Source of the DNA: JAPLGD01 sp041302745
Lineage (GTDB): Bacteria > Bipolaricaulota > Bipolaricaulia > UBA7950 > UBA9294
Assembly: GCA_041302745.1 (NCBI GenBank)
Contig: JBFYQP010000189.1
Span: 1 to 36,300 of the forward strand
DNA length: 36,300 nt
Reading direction: 5' to 3'
Position numbers and translations under genes: made by a program. Numbering within the stretch: the stretch's first letter is position 1; each line of letters opens with the position of its first letter. Below the pieces are notes generated by a model. It ran no database searches, had not been told where the DNA came from, and saw nothing but the letters and a program-made list of their open reading frames with translations. Shown piece by piece: positions 26,301 to 34,883 of the stretch.

Positions 26301-28517
26301 ATGAAGGTGCGAAAGGGCAGTATTCTTGGCCTTTTCCTCCTTCTGGCGGTGGTCGTTCTCCTACTTCCGACGACGGGCTTGGCACAGGGAGACGGCTTCT
26401 ACACTGTCAGTCAAGGGGAAACGCAAGTGCAGATCGAACCGCTGGCCAATGCAGCGGGCGCGGTCGCGTTCTACAAGATGACGAACATGCAGTCAGCGAC
26501 GGGGCTTGAGAAGCCCAACACCGCAGTCGTGTTCCTGTATCAGGACACCGCGGGGGGCGTCGTCTCGCTGTTCGTCCTCCTGGGTGCCGCGACCGGCACG
26601 GCGGGGTCGACGACGATGACGCTGTCCGGGGTTCCGGCCGGCGCAAGCTTCCTCGTCAAGGACGACGGAAGCGACTTCCGCGACACGTGGCAGCTCACGC
26701 CGCCCACGGGCAGCATTTCGTGGACGTGGGACCAGGGACGCGGCGACGGCATGGTGCTCGGGCCGCTCGGCACCGAGTTTTCGGTCACGCTGTTCCCGCA
26801 GTTCTCGGCCGGCATCACCCGGGTCGTGTTCCTGTCCGGGAGCCTCGCCAGTCCCACCGAGGTCACGCTGAACCTGCTGGATCCGATCATCGTGGCGGGC
26901 ACGCCGAACGAGCCGCCGCAGGTCGGGTTCACGGTCTCTCCGTCGAATCCGCGCATCAACCAGCCGGTAACGTTCGACGCATCCTCGTCGTTCGACCCGG
27001 ACGGTCAGATTGCGAAGTATGAGTGGGACTTCAACGGCGACGGCCTGTTCGACTCGACGACCACGGAGCCTACGGTCAGCTACACGTACGCGGCGAGCGG
27101 CGCGAAGAGCGTCACGGTCCGCGCGACGGACAATGAGGGTGCGACGGCGCGGTCGACTCTGAGCGTGTCGATCGGGGACCTCGCGGTGAAGGTCACTCGG
27201 ACGATCTCCACGTCGGCGGCGCTGCCGGGGAGTACGTTCCTGGTCATCGTGCGCATGGAGCCGCAGATGGACGTCGCCGGTGTCGGCCTTCAGGAAAACC
27301 TCCCCGTGGGCTGGAAGATCAAGCCGCTTGAGAATGCGGGCGCCGCGTTCAAGCGCGCATCGGTTCAGTGGGTGTTTGTCGACCAGATCCGAGGCGGATC
27401 GACGAAGATCATCTCGTACGAGCTCACGGTGCCGCCGAGCGACCAACTGATCGCGACGACGCTGCCCGTGTGCTTCACGCTGACGGGGACGTTCCAGGCG
27501 ATGACGCCGTTCATGGAGCTGCCGGTCGAGGGAGACGCGAAGATCGAGGTCTCCACCGCCCTGCCTCTGAAGGAAGCCATCGCTCACCTCGTTCCTCGTG
27601 TCGGCCTGGACACGGAGGACACGATCGACCTGCGGCTGTCGCAGAAGATCGACCCTCAGCAGCTGAAGAGGGCGCTCGAGATGTGGCAGAACGACGAGGT
27701 CGTGCCGTGGACGCAGGGCTCGACGATCAGTCTCGAGCAGATGAAGGAGCTGTCGGCGTACGCGTACACGTGCACGCCGGTCGACCTGCCCCTGCCGCTC
27801 GTGCCGCCGGCCCGCATCTCGGCCGTCCGCACGATCGCGACCCCGGTGCCCTGCAACAACGTCCTGCTCAACTACTACGGGCCGGGCGGCGACAAGGCGG
27901 GAAGCACCTTCACCGTGAAGGTTGAGATCTGGGCCGACCAGGACCTCTACGGCGTCGGTCTCAAGGAAGAGCTGCCGACGGGGTGGAAGGTCATTCCGAT
28001 TGAGAATGACGGACTCACCTACAAGCGCTCCCGCAACGAGTGGGTATGGCCTACGAAGCTCCCGGCCGGGGTAACGAAGACCATCATCTACCAGGTCGAG
28101 GTTCCGCAGACGCAGATGATCGAGATGGCCGCGAGCGATCCGTGCTACGCGAGCAGCAACGATCTCTACGGCGTGGTGGACTCGGCTCTGCCGTGCATGG
28201 AAGTGCCGGTCACCGGCGACAGCGGCGTCGACGTCAGCGATTGTCTGTCCGTCCTTGTGGCGATTTCCCGCTGGGACGTGGACCACGATCGTCTCGACAT
28301 CACGCTTTCAGACAGGATCTCGTTCCAGCAAGTCCAGCGGGCCATCGCCTTCTGGTTGGAGGACGAAGAGGTTCCGTGGACGTGCGGCGAGACGGTTGGG
28401 TACCACATGCTGAAGGAGATCATCGCCTACTGGCTCACGGGGACGAACATCTGCGATCCGCTCCCCGTGATCCCCGACGGCCCGTGTGATCCGGACGCCT
28501 CGGTGTGCGGCGGGTAG
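26301..28517 (+). CDS. Secreted PKD protein with two tandem DUF11-like + helical modules
   Basis: The ATG at 26301 follows a perfect AAAGGAGGT; an in-frame ATG at 26274 is weaker. The 738 residues have a signal peptide (GLFLLLAVVVLLLPTTGLAQ), an N-terminal beta-rich region of unknown type (to ~200) and a PKD domain (~203-293: FDASSSFDPDGQIAKYEWDFNGDG). Two copies of a ~210-residue unit follow at ~295-505 and ~505-725. Each unit is a beta domain (RTI.....PGSTF.V.V, GVGL.E.LP.GWK, P.EN.G...KR, EIPV-like end) resembling DUF11 repeats. It is followed by a helical stretch with a Gln-Ala-Trp pattern, VPWT.G and a second helix; the last one reads IIAYWLTG and ends DPLP. Many Cys appear in unit 2. 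Probably cell-surface; function unknown. The nearest known analogy for the helical part is a dockerin-like tail, but calcium-loop residues are absent. Confidence 0.85.
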   Translation: MKVRKGSILGLFLLLAVVVLLLPTTGLAQGDGFYTVSQGETQVQIEPLANAAGAVAFYKMTNMQSATGLEKPNTAVVFLYQDTAGGVVSLFVLLGAATGTAGSTTMTLSGVPAGASFLVKDDGSDFRDTWQLTPPTGSISWTWDQGRGDGMVLGPLGTEFSVTLFPQFSAGITRVVFLSGSLASPTEVTLNLLDPIIVAGTPNEPPQVGFTVSPSNPRINQPVTFDASSSFDPDGQIAKYEWDFNGDGLFDSTTTEPTVSYTYAASGAKSVTVRATDNEGATARSTLSVSIGDLAVKVTRTISTSAALPGSTFLVIVRMEPQMDVAGVGLQENLPVGWKIKPLENAGAAFKRASVQWVFVDQIRGGSTKIISYELTVPPSDQLIATTLPVCFTLTGTFQAMTPFMELPVEGDAKIEVSTALPLKEAIAHLVPRVGLDTEDTIDLRLSQKIDPQQLKRALEMWQNDEVVPWTQGSTISLEQMKELSAYAYTCTPVDLPLPLVPPARISAVRTIATPVPCNNVLLNYYGPGGDKAGSTFTVKVEIWADQDLYGVGLKEELPTGWKVIPIENDGLTYKRSRNEWVWPTKLPAGVTKTIIYQVEVPQTQMIEMAASDPCYASSNDLYGVVDSALPCMEVPVTGDSGVDVSDCLSVLVAISRWDVDHDRLDITLSDRISFQQVQRAIAFWLEDEEVPWTCGETVGYHMLKEIIAYWLTGTNICDPLPVIPDGPCDPDASVCGG

Positions 28518-28557
28518 CGTTGCACGCCGGGTGTTCCGTCGAGGGAGATGATGTGTC

Positions 28558-30753
28558 ATGAGAACGACCACCAGCACGGCGAGGGGGGTTCCCCTCGCCG
28601 TGTTCCTTCTCTTCGTAAGCCTGGCAGCCGGTTCCGTAGCGGCGCTGGGCGAGGGAACCATCCAGATCTTGCAGACGGTCGACCCGTCGCAGATCTTCGT
28701 AGCAGGAATGGGACAGGCGCCGGAGACGACGAACGTCTCGCTTACGCTTCAGGGCGTCGGCGCGACCGGGGAGCGCTTCCCGGTGGACTGCATGCTGGTC
28801 ATCGATACGTCGGCAACGGCCGAACTGGCGGAGGCGAAGCTCTTCGCCCTTGACTTCGTGGATCGCATGGGTCCGAACGACCGCGTCGGCGTGCTGTCGT
28901 ACGCCGCGACGGCGCGTGTAGCCTTGCCGCTCTCCAAGAGCAAGGCGGAGATCAAGTCGGCGGTTGGAGGGCTCGCGAGCGGCGACAAGTCGGCGCTCGG
29001 CACGGCGCTTCAGTTGGCGCGGCGGGAGCTTTCCCAGACAGCTCGTCCCGACGCGACGATGCTCATCATCCTCTTCTCGGACGGGCAGTCGAACGTCGGA
29101 TCGGACGCGAAGTCGGAGGGCAAGATCGCGGTCGAGACGGGAATCCGGATCACGTGTGTCGGCATCGGGACCCTGATCAACCGGGCGCTTCTGGAGGAGC
29201 TCGCGGCGACATCGGGGGGAGCGTTTGCGGCCCGCCCGTCGGACGCGGCGCTCGAATCGGCCGTCCAGCATGCCTTCGTGACGGTGGCGGCGTCCGATGT
29301 GGTTGTGGAGAAGCACATTCCCGCCGGACTCGAGTGGATGAGCTCTGCGCCGGCCGCAAGCCAGGTGCGGATGGAAATGGACGGCAGCACCACGGTTCGC
29401 TGGGCGTTGGAAGAGGTCAAGCTGGGTCAGATCCTGCGCATCGACATGAAGCTTCGCGCGACGGGGAGCGGAATCCTCCTCACGGACGACGGTTCGACGG
29501 CGACCTACAGGGACTTCCGCGGCGTGGAGCAGAAGGTGGACATCGAGGCGGATCGATTGAGCGTCGTCATGCCGAACCGCGTGCCGCAAGCCGGATTCGG
29601 GTTTGAACCGGCGGCGCCGACCACGGCCGACCCGGTCGAGTTCCACGACGCGTCGGGCGACATCGACGGCGAAAAGACCGTGGCCGCCTGGGCGTGGGAG
29701 TTCGGAGACGGGACGACGGCAGACGTGAAGGACCCCGTCCACCGGTTTGCGGAGAGCGGCACGTACACCGTGACGCTCGTTGTGACCGACGACCGGGGGC
29801 TCGCGTCGAAGCCGTACACGCAAGAGCTCGTGATCGGGAACGCGCCTCCGACGGCAAGCTTCGCCGTTCTCGACTCGAACTCCATGGTTGTGGTGGCCCA
29901 GCCGCGCGTGGGCGTTCTGGTCATCCTCGATGCGAGCGCGTCGTACGACCTGGACGGGCGCGTCGTACGGTACGAGTGGGACTTCGGGGCTGACGGCGTC
30001 GTCGATGTCTCGACGGACGCGCCGGACGTGTCGTTCACGTTTGTCGAGCCCGAGGACTACGACATTGCGCTCTACGTCACGGACGACATGGGCAGTCGAG
30101 CGACGCTCGAGAAGACCGTGACGGCCGTGTCGAGCGTGACGGCGGCGCGGACGATCGAGACGTGCCTGCCCGAGGATCGGACGGTCCAGGGGGCCACGGT
30201 CACGGTGACCCTGTCGCTCCGCGCGAACACGACGCTGAACGGGCTTGCCGTGAGCGAGACGCTTCCGGCGGGTTGGACGTTCCGCTCCGTGGAGACCGAC
30301 GGCGCGACGCTTCGCCAGAGCGGTACCACGGTAGAGTGGCTGTTCGTCGAGAAGTTCTCCGGCACGGGGTCGGACTCGCAGCGTGAGATTCGCTACACCC
30401 TGACGGCTCCGTCGAGCTCGCCGAAGGCGGAAGCGGATCCCGTGGCGATCCGAGGCTCCGTGGGGAGTTCGTCGCCGCGCCTCTTGCAGACGATCACCGG
30501 CGAGGATCGGGTGGTGCTTGCGAAGTACCTCTCCATCCCGATTGTGATCTCCCGGTGGAACGTCGAGACGTCGGCGATCGACCTGTGTCTCAGAGAGCTG
30601 ATCGGCTTCGACCAAATCCAGTATGCCGTCTCGCTCTGGCTGTCCGGGGCGTCGGTTCCGTACACGAACAACGGCAAGATCGATCTGGTCATGATTCAGG
30701 ACCTGATTGCCTATTGGCTGACGGGAAGCTCGGTGCACGACCCGCTCCCGTAG
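28558..30753 (+). CDS. Secreted vWA-PKD-PKD protein with DUF11-like and helical C-terminal module
   Basis: A 731-residue protein. After the signal peptide (LAVFLLFVSLAAGSVAAL), residues ~77-245 form a von Willebrand A domain: MIDAS DTSAT at 83-87 (Thr for the last Ser), Thr149 in LGTAL, and FSDGQSN with Asp175. A beta domain (VVVEKHIPAGLEWMSSAP) follows. PKD domains lie at ~341-427 (WAWEFGDGTTAD) and ~428-522 (YEWDFGADGVVD). A DUF11-like domain (RTIETCLPEDRT, SETLPAGWTFRSVETDGA) runs from ~527 and the helical module from ~658 to the very end: ISRWNVE, FDQIQYAVSLWL, VPYT, LIAYWLTG and final DPLP. This module is closely similar to the end of the preceding protein. Likely a metal-binding surface adhesin or scaffold. 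GAGGGAG lies ten bases before the ATG; 40 bases separate it from the previous gene. Confidence 0.88.
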   Translation: MRTTTSTARGVPLAVFLLFVSLAAGSVAALGEGTIQILQTVDPSQIFVAGMGQAPETTNVSLTLQGVGATGERFPVDCMLVIDTSATAELAEAKLFALDFVDRMGPNDRVGVLSYAATARVALPLSKSKAEIKSAVGGLASGDKSALGTALQLARRELSQTARPDATMLIILFSDGQSNVGSDAKSEGKIAVETGIRITCVGIGTLINRALLEELAATSGGAFAARPSDAALESAVQHAFVTVAASDVVVEKHIPAGLEWMSSAPAASQVRMEMDGSTTVRWALEEVKLGQILRIDMKLRATGSGILLTDDGSTATYRDFRGVEQKVDIEADRLSVVMPNRVPQAGFGFEPAAPTTADPVEFHDASGDIDGEKTVAAWAWEFGDGTTADVKDPVHRFAESGTYTVTLVVTDDRGLASKPYTQELVIGNAPPTASFAVLDSNSMVVVAQPRVGVLVILDASASYDLDGRVVRYEWDFGADGVVDVSTDAPDVSFTFVEPEDYDIALYVTDDMGSRATLEKTVTAVSSVTAARTIETCLPEDRTVQGATVTVTLSLRANTTLNGLAVSETLPAGWTFRSVETDGATLRQSGTTVEWLFVEKFSGTGSDSQREIRYTLTAPSSSPKAEADPVAIRGSVGSSSPRLLQTITGEDRVVLAKYLSIPIVISRWNVETSAIDLCLRELIGFDQIQYAVSLWLSGASVPYTNNGKIDLVMIQDLIAYWLTGSSVHDPLP

Positions 30754-30798
30754 GGGAGTGGGTCGTCGCCGCCGGGCGTGATGAAGAGGGAGGGGGCC

Positions 30799-31491
30799 AT
30801 GAAGAACGTACGACGCATATGGATTGTCGCGGCGGCGATCGCCGTCGCGGTTTCGTGGACGGCGGCGGCCGCGTGGAAGGCCGACTTCACGCCGTCCACG
30901 TACAACCCCGGGGTGGGTCAGGGCGTCAGCTTTGCCGTGTGCGAACCCTGTCTCACCGGCGGGACGTACACGTATCGATGGGACTGGAACGGGGATGGCG
31001 TCGTCGACGTCGAGACGCGCGACGCCGTGACGACGAACACGTACCTCGCCGCGGGCTCTTACGAAGTCGAGCTGACCATCGTCGACGGCGCCGGACGCCG
31101 GGAGTCTTGCCGCAAGGGGATCCTCGTGGGAATCGTCCCGTCCTTTGCGGTGAGGGATGTTCTCGCGCAGGCGGACGGGGCCATCCTCGTTGTCATCAGC
31201 ATCCGTGTGGTGGCGTCCTCGTCGGCACTCGGATTCATCGAGACGCTGCAGCAGGGGTGGCAGGTCGAGCTGGTCGACACAGCCGGTGCGATGACGAACA
31301 TCAACGCCGAGGCGCGGAAGCTCGAGGTGCTCTGGGGAAGCGCGTTCGAGCCCGGTGAAGAGCTCGTCTTCTCGTATCGCCTCTACCCGGGGTACGCGAC
31401 GACGATTTCGCGGTTCTCCGGCGAGATGAGCGGATACGCCGGCGGAGTGCGTTTCGTGAGCGGCATCTGCGGGGTGCTGGGTCTGCCCTAA
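30799..31491 (+). CDS. Small secreted PKD + DUF11-like protein, lacking the helical module
   Basis: The ATG at 30799 follows GAGGGAGGGGG; earlier in-frame starts at 30778 and 30781 put that site inside the gene. The 230 residues have a signal peptide (VRRIWIVAAAIAVAVSWTAAAAW), a PKD domain at ~25-115 (YRWDWNGDGVVDVETR, NTYLAAGSYEVELTIVDGAG) and a shorter DUF11-like domain to the end (LGFIETLQQGWQVELVD, LEVLWGSAFEPGEELVFSYRLYP). The third member of the cluster, it ends where the helical module would start in its neighbours, so it is either a short paralogue or a partner. Its TAA overlaps the stop of the convergent membrane-protein gene, with no terminator between them. Confidence 0.85.
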   Translation: MKNVRRIWIVAAAIAVAVSWTAAAAWKADFTPSTYNPGVGQGVSFAVCEPCLTGGTYTYRWDWNGDGVVDVETRDAVTTNTYLAAGSYEVELTIVDGAGRRESCRKGILVGIVPSFAVRDVLAQADGAILVVISIRVVASSSALGFIETLQQGWQVELVDTAGAMTNINAEARKLEVLWGSAFEPGEELVFSYRLYPGYATTISRFSGEMSGYAGGVRFVSGICGVLGLP

Positions 31492-32096
31492 CGAGAGTTC
31501 GAGAATCCTCGAGGTTGATAGGAAGGGGACGCGTCCCGCCCGGCGGCCGCGTCCTCTTCTTCTTCCTCTCTGCCGTTCTCCGGGTCCACCACAATGGGGA
31601 CGACGGCCCCGGATCGACGTGCAGTCCAGAGGACGGCGATCGTGAGGCCGAGGAGCCCAACGGAGACGCCGAGGGCGATCGGGAAGCTGAGCCGAAGCGG
31701 AAGAAGGTTGCCGCCGGCGGCGGCGGCTACGGACGCCCCGCTGATGGCCGCAATCGCGGACGCGTACCGTAGGACGACGGGGCGCGGCACGACGGCGGCG
31801 AAGCGCGACATCGTCCGTCCCGTGACGCTTGCGTCCCACGCGAAGAGCGCCAAGGGAAGACCCACAAGACCGAAGGTGCGCGCCTCGACGCCGACGGCAA
31901 GAGCCGAGCAGGTGCCGACGCAGAGGAGCATCGGCAGCACGTGGAGCCGGCAGAAGGGGCGCCAGGCGGCGAGGGCGATCCACAGTCCCGCCGTGAGGCC
32001 CGCAGCGAGTGCGAACGTCCAAGGGTAGACGAGCGCGGCGCCCGCCACGGCGAAACCGGCAGACAGCCCAGCGAGGACGAGCACGGTGAGTCTCAC
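31488..32096 (-). CDS. Multi-pass membrane protein at the end of the MoxR/DUF58 cluster
   Basis: The GTG at 32096 overlaps the DUF58 stop by four bases and is preceded by GGAGGAGG; upstream in-frame codons lie inside DUF58. The 202 residues are dominated by hydrophobic stretches: about six predicted transmembrane segments near residues 3-21, 26-43, 53-70, 73-90, 110-130 and 140-160. A hydrophilic tail with an EEEEEDAAAGRD stretch ends it. No family is recognised. Position and coupling suggest an accessory membrane component of the MoxR-DUF58 system, but this is inference. The stop codon overlaps that of the convergent PKD gene by four bases. Confidence 0.75.
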   Translation of the reverse strand: MRLTVLVLAGLSAGFAVAGAALVYPWTFALAAGLTAGLWIALAAWRPFCRLHVLPMLLCVGTCSALAVGVEARTFGLVGLPLALFAWDASVTGRTMSRFAAVVPRPVVLRYASAIAAISGASVAAAAGGNLLPLRLSFPIALGVSVGLLGLTIAVLWTARRSGAVVPIVVDPENGREEEEEDAAAGRDASPSYQPRGFSNSR

Positions 32097-33379
32097 GAGC
32101 GCCTCCTCCTCCCGCCTCGGTCCAGACGTGCCCGATGAAGGGCGACCGAGAGGGGTTCCTCGGTGTCCCACGAGAGCACTCGCACGCCCCCGCGGCGCAT
32201 CTGTCGTATGGCCGTGTCTCGTCGCAGCGAGCGGATGCGGAGCGCAAGCGCCAAGGCGTCGTCGGCCTGCTCGACCGAAGCCTGTAGCTTCTCACTGTTC
32301 ATGTAGACGACGAGCACGGAATACCCCCGGGCGGCGAGCTGGATCGGCACGTCGTAGTCCTCATCCCTCGGCAGGGAGGAGAGCAGGATCAGCTGCGACC
32401 CCGAAGGGAAGATGGACGCCGGAATCCCGGCAAGATCCTCGAAAGCGAAGCTTCGTACCGGTTTGGCCCGGACGATGGAGCCCAGGATGCGTTCGAGGTG
32501 GAACCGCCCTCCGGCGGGCTGGATCCAGTCGATGGATTGGCCGTAGAGAAGGAATCCGACGCGGTTCCCCTGGCGGATCATGTGCTCGGCCAGGCTGGCG
32601 GCGGCGCGGCAGGCCGCCTCGAACGTGCCGCGACCTGCAACGTCTACGTGAGCCTGCGCGCGAACGTCGAGGACCAAGGTGACGTCGGCCATTCTCTCCT
32701 GCTCGTACTCGTTGACGATGAGGCGGTCGGTGCGCGCGAGCGCGCGCCAGTTGATCCTTCGAACGTCGTCGCCCGGCACGTACGCGCGACAGCCGAAGAA
32801 GTCGACGCCCGGTCCCGCGGCGCGGGCCATGATGGGGCCGGCGAAGGCGTGCGTGCGGCGGGGCGCCAGGGTCAGGGGAGGGAGCTTCTCGGTCTCCGGG
32901 AGCGCGGAGACGTACGTCGAGCAGACAAGTTCGTGCTCCTGGAACGCAAGGGCGGTCCGGGTCCAGGATACGACCGTGACGTGGTCATGGAGATGGATCC
33001 CGCGGGTCGGCTGGAGCGAGTACGAGAGGCGGACATCCTCGTCTCGTCCGACGGGGCCCAGGTACGAGGGAGTCCCCTCTTGGACGGCCTGGTCGGTCGG
33101 CAGCACGTCGAGGACCCCGACGAGCGGCAACGGCTCGCCGCAGTTGGTGACCGTGACGGTGTAGCGGACGTCGTCGCCGGAACACACCCGGTGGGACGAC
33201 GGGGTTCTCGAGATGTCGAGCTCGGGGTGAGGGAGCCGCATCCGCGCGACGAGCAGCACCGCGGCGTACGCGAGGGCGGGGATCGCGACCATGAAGAGGC
33301 CGGCGCTGCGCGTGACGAGCGCGGCGATCAGAATGCCGACGCTGATGCACGCGGCGATTGGGTAGCGAGGATCGGCCAT
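32093..33379 (-). CDS. DUF58 (vWA-like) protein, MoxR partner
   Basis: The ATG at 33379 is chosen because it is four bases after the moxR stop and directly precedes two transmembrane segments (about residues 6-45); the frame opens further upstream but inside moxR. The 428 residues have a central beta region (LDISRTPSSHRVCSGDDVRYTVTVTN, a CARDB/DUF11-like fold) and the DUF58 signature GVDFFGCRAYVPGDDVRRINWRALARTDRLIVNEYEQER. A vWA-like fold follows, with VTLVLDVRAQAHVD and a later LILLSSLPRDEDYD. The first metal-binding motif would be DVRAQ instead of DxSxS, so metal binding is doubtful. In many bacteria moxR and DUF58 genes are adjacent and linked to envelope stress or assembly of vWA proteins. 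Confidence 0.9.
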   Translation of the reverse strand: MADPRYPIAACISVGILIAALVTRSAGLFMVAIPALAYAAVLLVARMRLPHPELDISRTPSSHRVCSGDDVRYTVTVTNCGEPLPLVGVLDVLPTDQAVQEGTPSYLGPVGRDEDVRLSYSLQPTRGIHLHDHVTVVSWTRTALAFQEHELVCSTYVSALPETEKLPPLTLAPRRTHAFAGPIMARAAGPGVDFFGCRAYVPGDDVRRINWRALARTDRLIVNEYEQERMADVTLVLDVRAQAHVDVAGRGTFEAACRAAASLAEHMIRQGNRVGFLLYGQSIDWIQPAGGRFHLERILGSIVRAKPVRSFAFEDLAGIPASIFPSGSQLILLSSLPRDEDYDVPIQLAARGYSVLVVYMNSEKLQASVEQADDALALALRIRSLRRDTAIRQMRRGGVRVLSWDTEEPLSVALHRARLDRGGRRRRS

Positions 33380-33383
33380 CGCG

Positions 33384-34337
33384 CTAGGAGACCTTCGGGA
33401 CCGGAGTCGCCTGGAGGATTCCCTGGACCACATCGGTCGTGGACGCCTGGCGGCTCCAGAATTCCGGGCGCAGGATCAAGCGGTGGGCGAGCGCAGGCAC
33501 GACGAACCGCTTGACGTCGTCGGGCAGGACGTAGTCGCGGCCGTAGAGCGCGGCCCAGGCTCGCGACAGCTTGAACAGCGCCAGGGATCCCCGGGGGCTT
33601 GCGCCGACGTAGACGCTCGTGTGCTTCCTCGTGCGCCCGACGAGAGAGACGATGTAGTTCTGAATGTCCTCGTCGACGGCGACGTCCTCGACGGCACGCT
33701 GCATCTCGAGGAGCTCCTCGGCGGAGGAGACGGCGGAAAGGCTTACCTCTTCTTCCTTTCGCTCCGCGCGCCGCCGAAGAATCTCGACCTCTTCGGGCGG
33801 CTGGGGGTATCCGACCGTCAGTCGAACCATGAACCGATCGAGCTGCGCCTCGGGGAGAGGGAACGTTCCCTCGTATTCGATCGGGTTCTGGGTGGCCATG
33901 ACAAGGAACGGCTTCGGGAGCGGCCGCGTCTCCCCGGTGATCGAGACCTGCAGTTCCTGCATCGCTTCGAGAAGCGCCGACTGCGTCTTCGGGGTCGCGC
34001 GATTCACTTCGTCGGCGAGGACAACGTGAGCGAAGATCGGGCCGGGAGCGAGGGCGAACTCGTTCTTCGCACGGTCGTAGATGTGGGATCCGGTGATGTC
34101 GCTCGGCAGGAGGTCCGGCGTGAACTGGATGCGACGGAAGTCGACGCCGAGGGCGCGCGCGAAACTCCGCGCAATCAGCGTCTTCGCGAGTCCCGGATTG
34201 TCCTCGAAGAGGACGTGACCGCCGGCGAGGATCGTCGCCATGACCTCCATCAGGACGTCGTACTTGCCGATCACCGCCTTCGAGACTTCGTCCACGACCC
34301 GGTGCGCTGTCTTCTCCACGTGCGAAATGGGGATCAT
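33384..34337 (-). CDS. MoxR-family AAA+ ATPase
   Basis: A 317-residue cytosolic AAA+ protein of the MoxR family, thought to act as a chaperone for metal or cofactor insertion into vWA-domain partners. Walker A is EDNPGLAKT at 45-53, with Asn-Pro-Gly-Leu-Ala-Lys-Thr instead of the common GVPGLGKT; the Lys-Thr pair is kept. Walker B is VVLADE at 105-110, followed by VNRATPKTQSALLEAMQE, the sensor region FLVMATQNPIEYEGTFPLPEAQLDRF and the lid GASPRGSLALFKLSRAWA. The start codon is three bases after the upstream stop. It is the third gene of the visible cluster after aspS. The name moxR is descriptive; no methanol oxidation genes are present. Confidence 0.95.
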   Translation of the reverse strand: MIPISHVEKTAHRVVDEVSKAVIGKYDVLMEVMATILAGGHVLFEDNPGLAKTLIARSFARALGVDFRRIQFTPDLLPSDITGSHIYDRAKNEFALAPGPIFAHVVLADEVNRATPKTQSALLEAMQELQVSITGETRPLPKPFLVMATQNPIEYEGTFPLPEAQLDRFMVRLTVGYPQPPEEVEILRRRAERKEEEVSLSAVSSAEELLEMQRAVEDVAVDEDIQNYIVSLVGRTRKHTSVYVGASPRGSLALFKLSRAWAALYGRDYVLPDDVKRFVVPALAHRLILRPEFWSRQASTTDVVQGILQATPVPKVS

Positions 34338-34340
34338 TGC

Positions 34341-34883
34341 CTAGGCCTCCTCGCTTTCGCGTTCGAGGAACGCGACGGTCCTTCGGATGTAGGAATGAAA
34401 CGCTGTGCCGGACAGCGCACCGAGGTCCTCCCTTTCCAGAAAGGCCGCTAGGTCCGGCTCCAGCTTTCGGCAGCGCTCGCGGACAAGCGTCCACGCCTCC
34501 TCCTCGCGCATGTCGAATCGCTGCGCGTCGATGCGAACGGCCAACCGGACGAGCTGGCTTGCGACCCGCGACCTCGCGAGATGGCTCGATCGGGATTGGC
34601 GGATCGCGTCGACGAGGTACGCCAGCGTCCCCGCCGACGAGTCTTCGATCCGCGGGGTAGCGCGAGGGGCTCGCTCCGGCCGAAGCCGGTTGGCGAAGAA
34701 GAGAAGGACGGGCAACGCGAACAGAATCGGCACGAACCAGAGAACGATCTGCGGGAGGACGGCGACCGCCTCCCAGAACCGCGCTCCGTGCCGCATGGGA
34801 ATCGAGAGGGCGAACAGGGTGAGAGCAAGGAGCACCGCAAGCTCCAGCACAACGAACGTGCCCTCCATCTTCTGCCTTCTCAT
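34341..34883 (-). CDS. Small membrane protein between DUF4129 and MoxR genes
   Basis: The ATG at 34883 overlaps the stop of the upstream gene (ATGA). The 180 residues start with two transmembrane segments: VVLELAVLLALTLFALSIP (about 9-28) and a longer one, AVAVLPQIVLWFVPILFALP (about 38-60). The rest is a charged, mostly helical cytosolic domain rich in Arg and Glu (LAYLVDAIRQSRSSHLARSRVASQLVRLA, EEEAWTLVRERCRKLEPDLAAFLERED). I do not recognise the family; similar small proteins accompany MoxR-DUF58 clusters in many genomes. It may be a membrane adaptor, but this is inferred only from the context. Confidence 0.75.
   Translation of the reverse strand: MRRQKMEGTFVVLELAVLLALTLFALSIPMRHGARFWEAVAVLPQIVLWFVPILFALPVLLFFANRLRPERAPRATPRIEDSSAGTLAYLVDAIRQSRSSHLARSRVASQLVRLAVRIDAQRFDMREEEAWTLVRERCRKLEPDLAAFLEREDLGALSGTAFHSYIRRTVAFLERESEEA

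Noticed and set aside
28240..28470. Canonical dockerin domain
   Set aside because: Two helices and a repeated layout are reminiscent, but the Asp/Asn calcium loops of dockerins are missing.
28435..32295. A 1286-codon open frame on the minus strand opposite the vWA and PKD genes
   Set aside because: It is Arg/His-rich with no domain, and lies antiparallel to genes with signal peptides and recognised domains; in GC-rich DNA such mirror frames are common.
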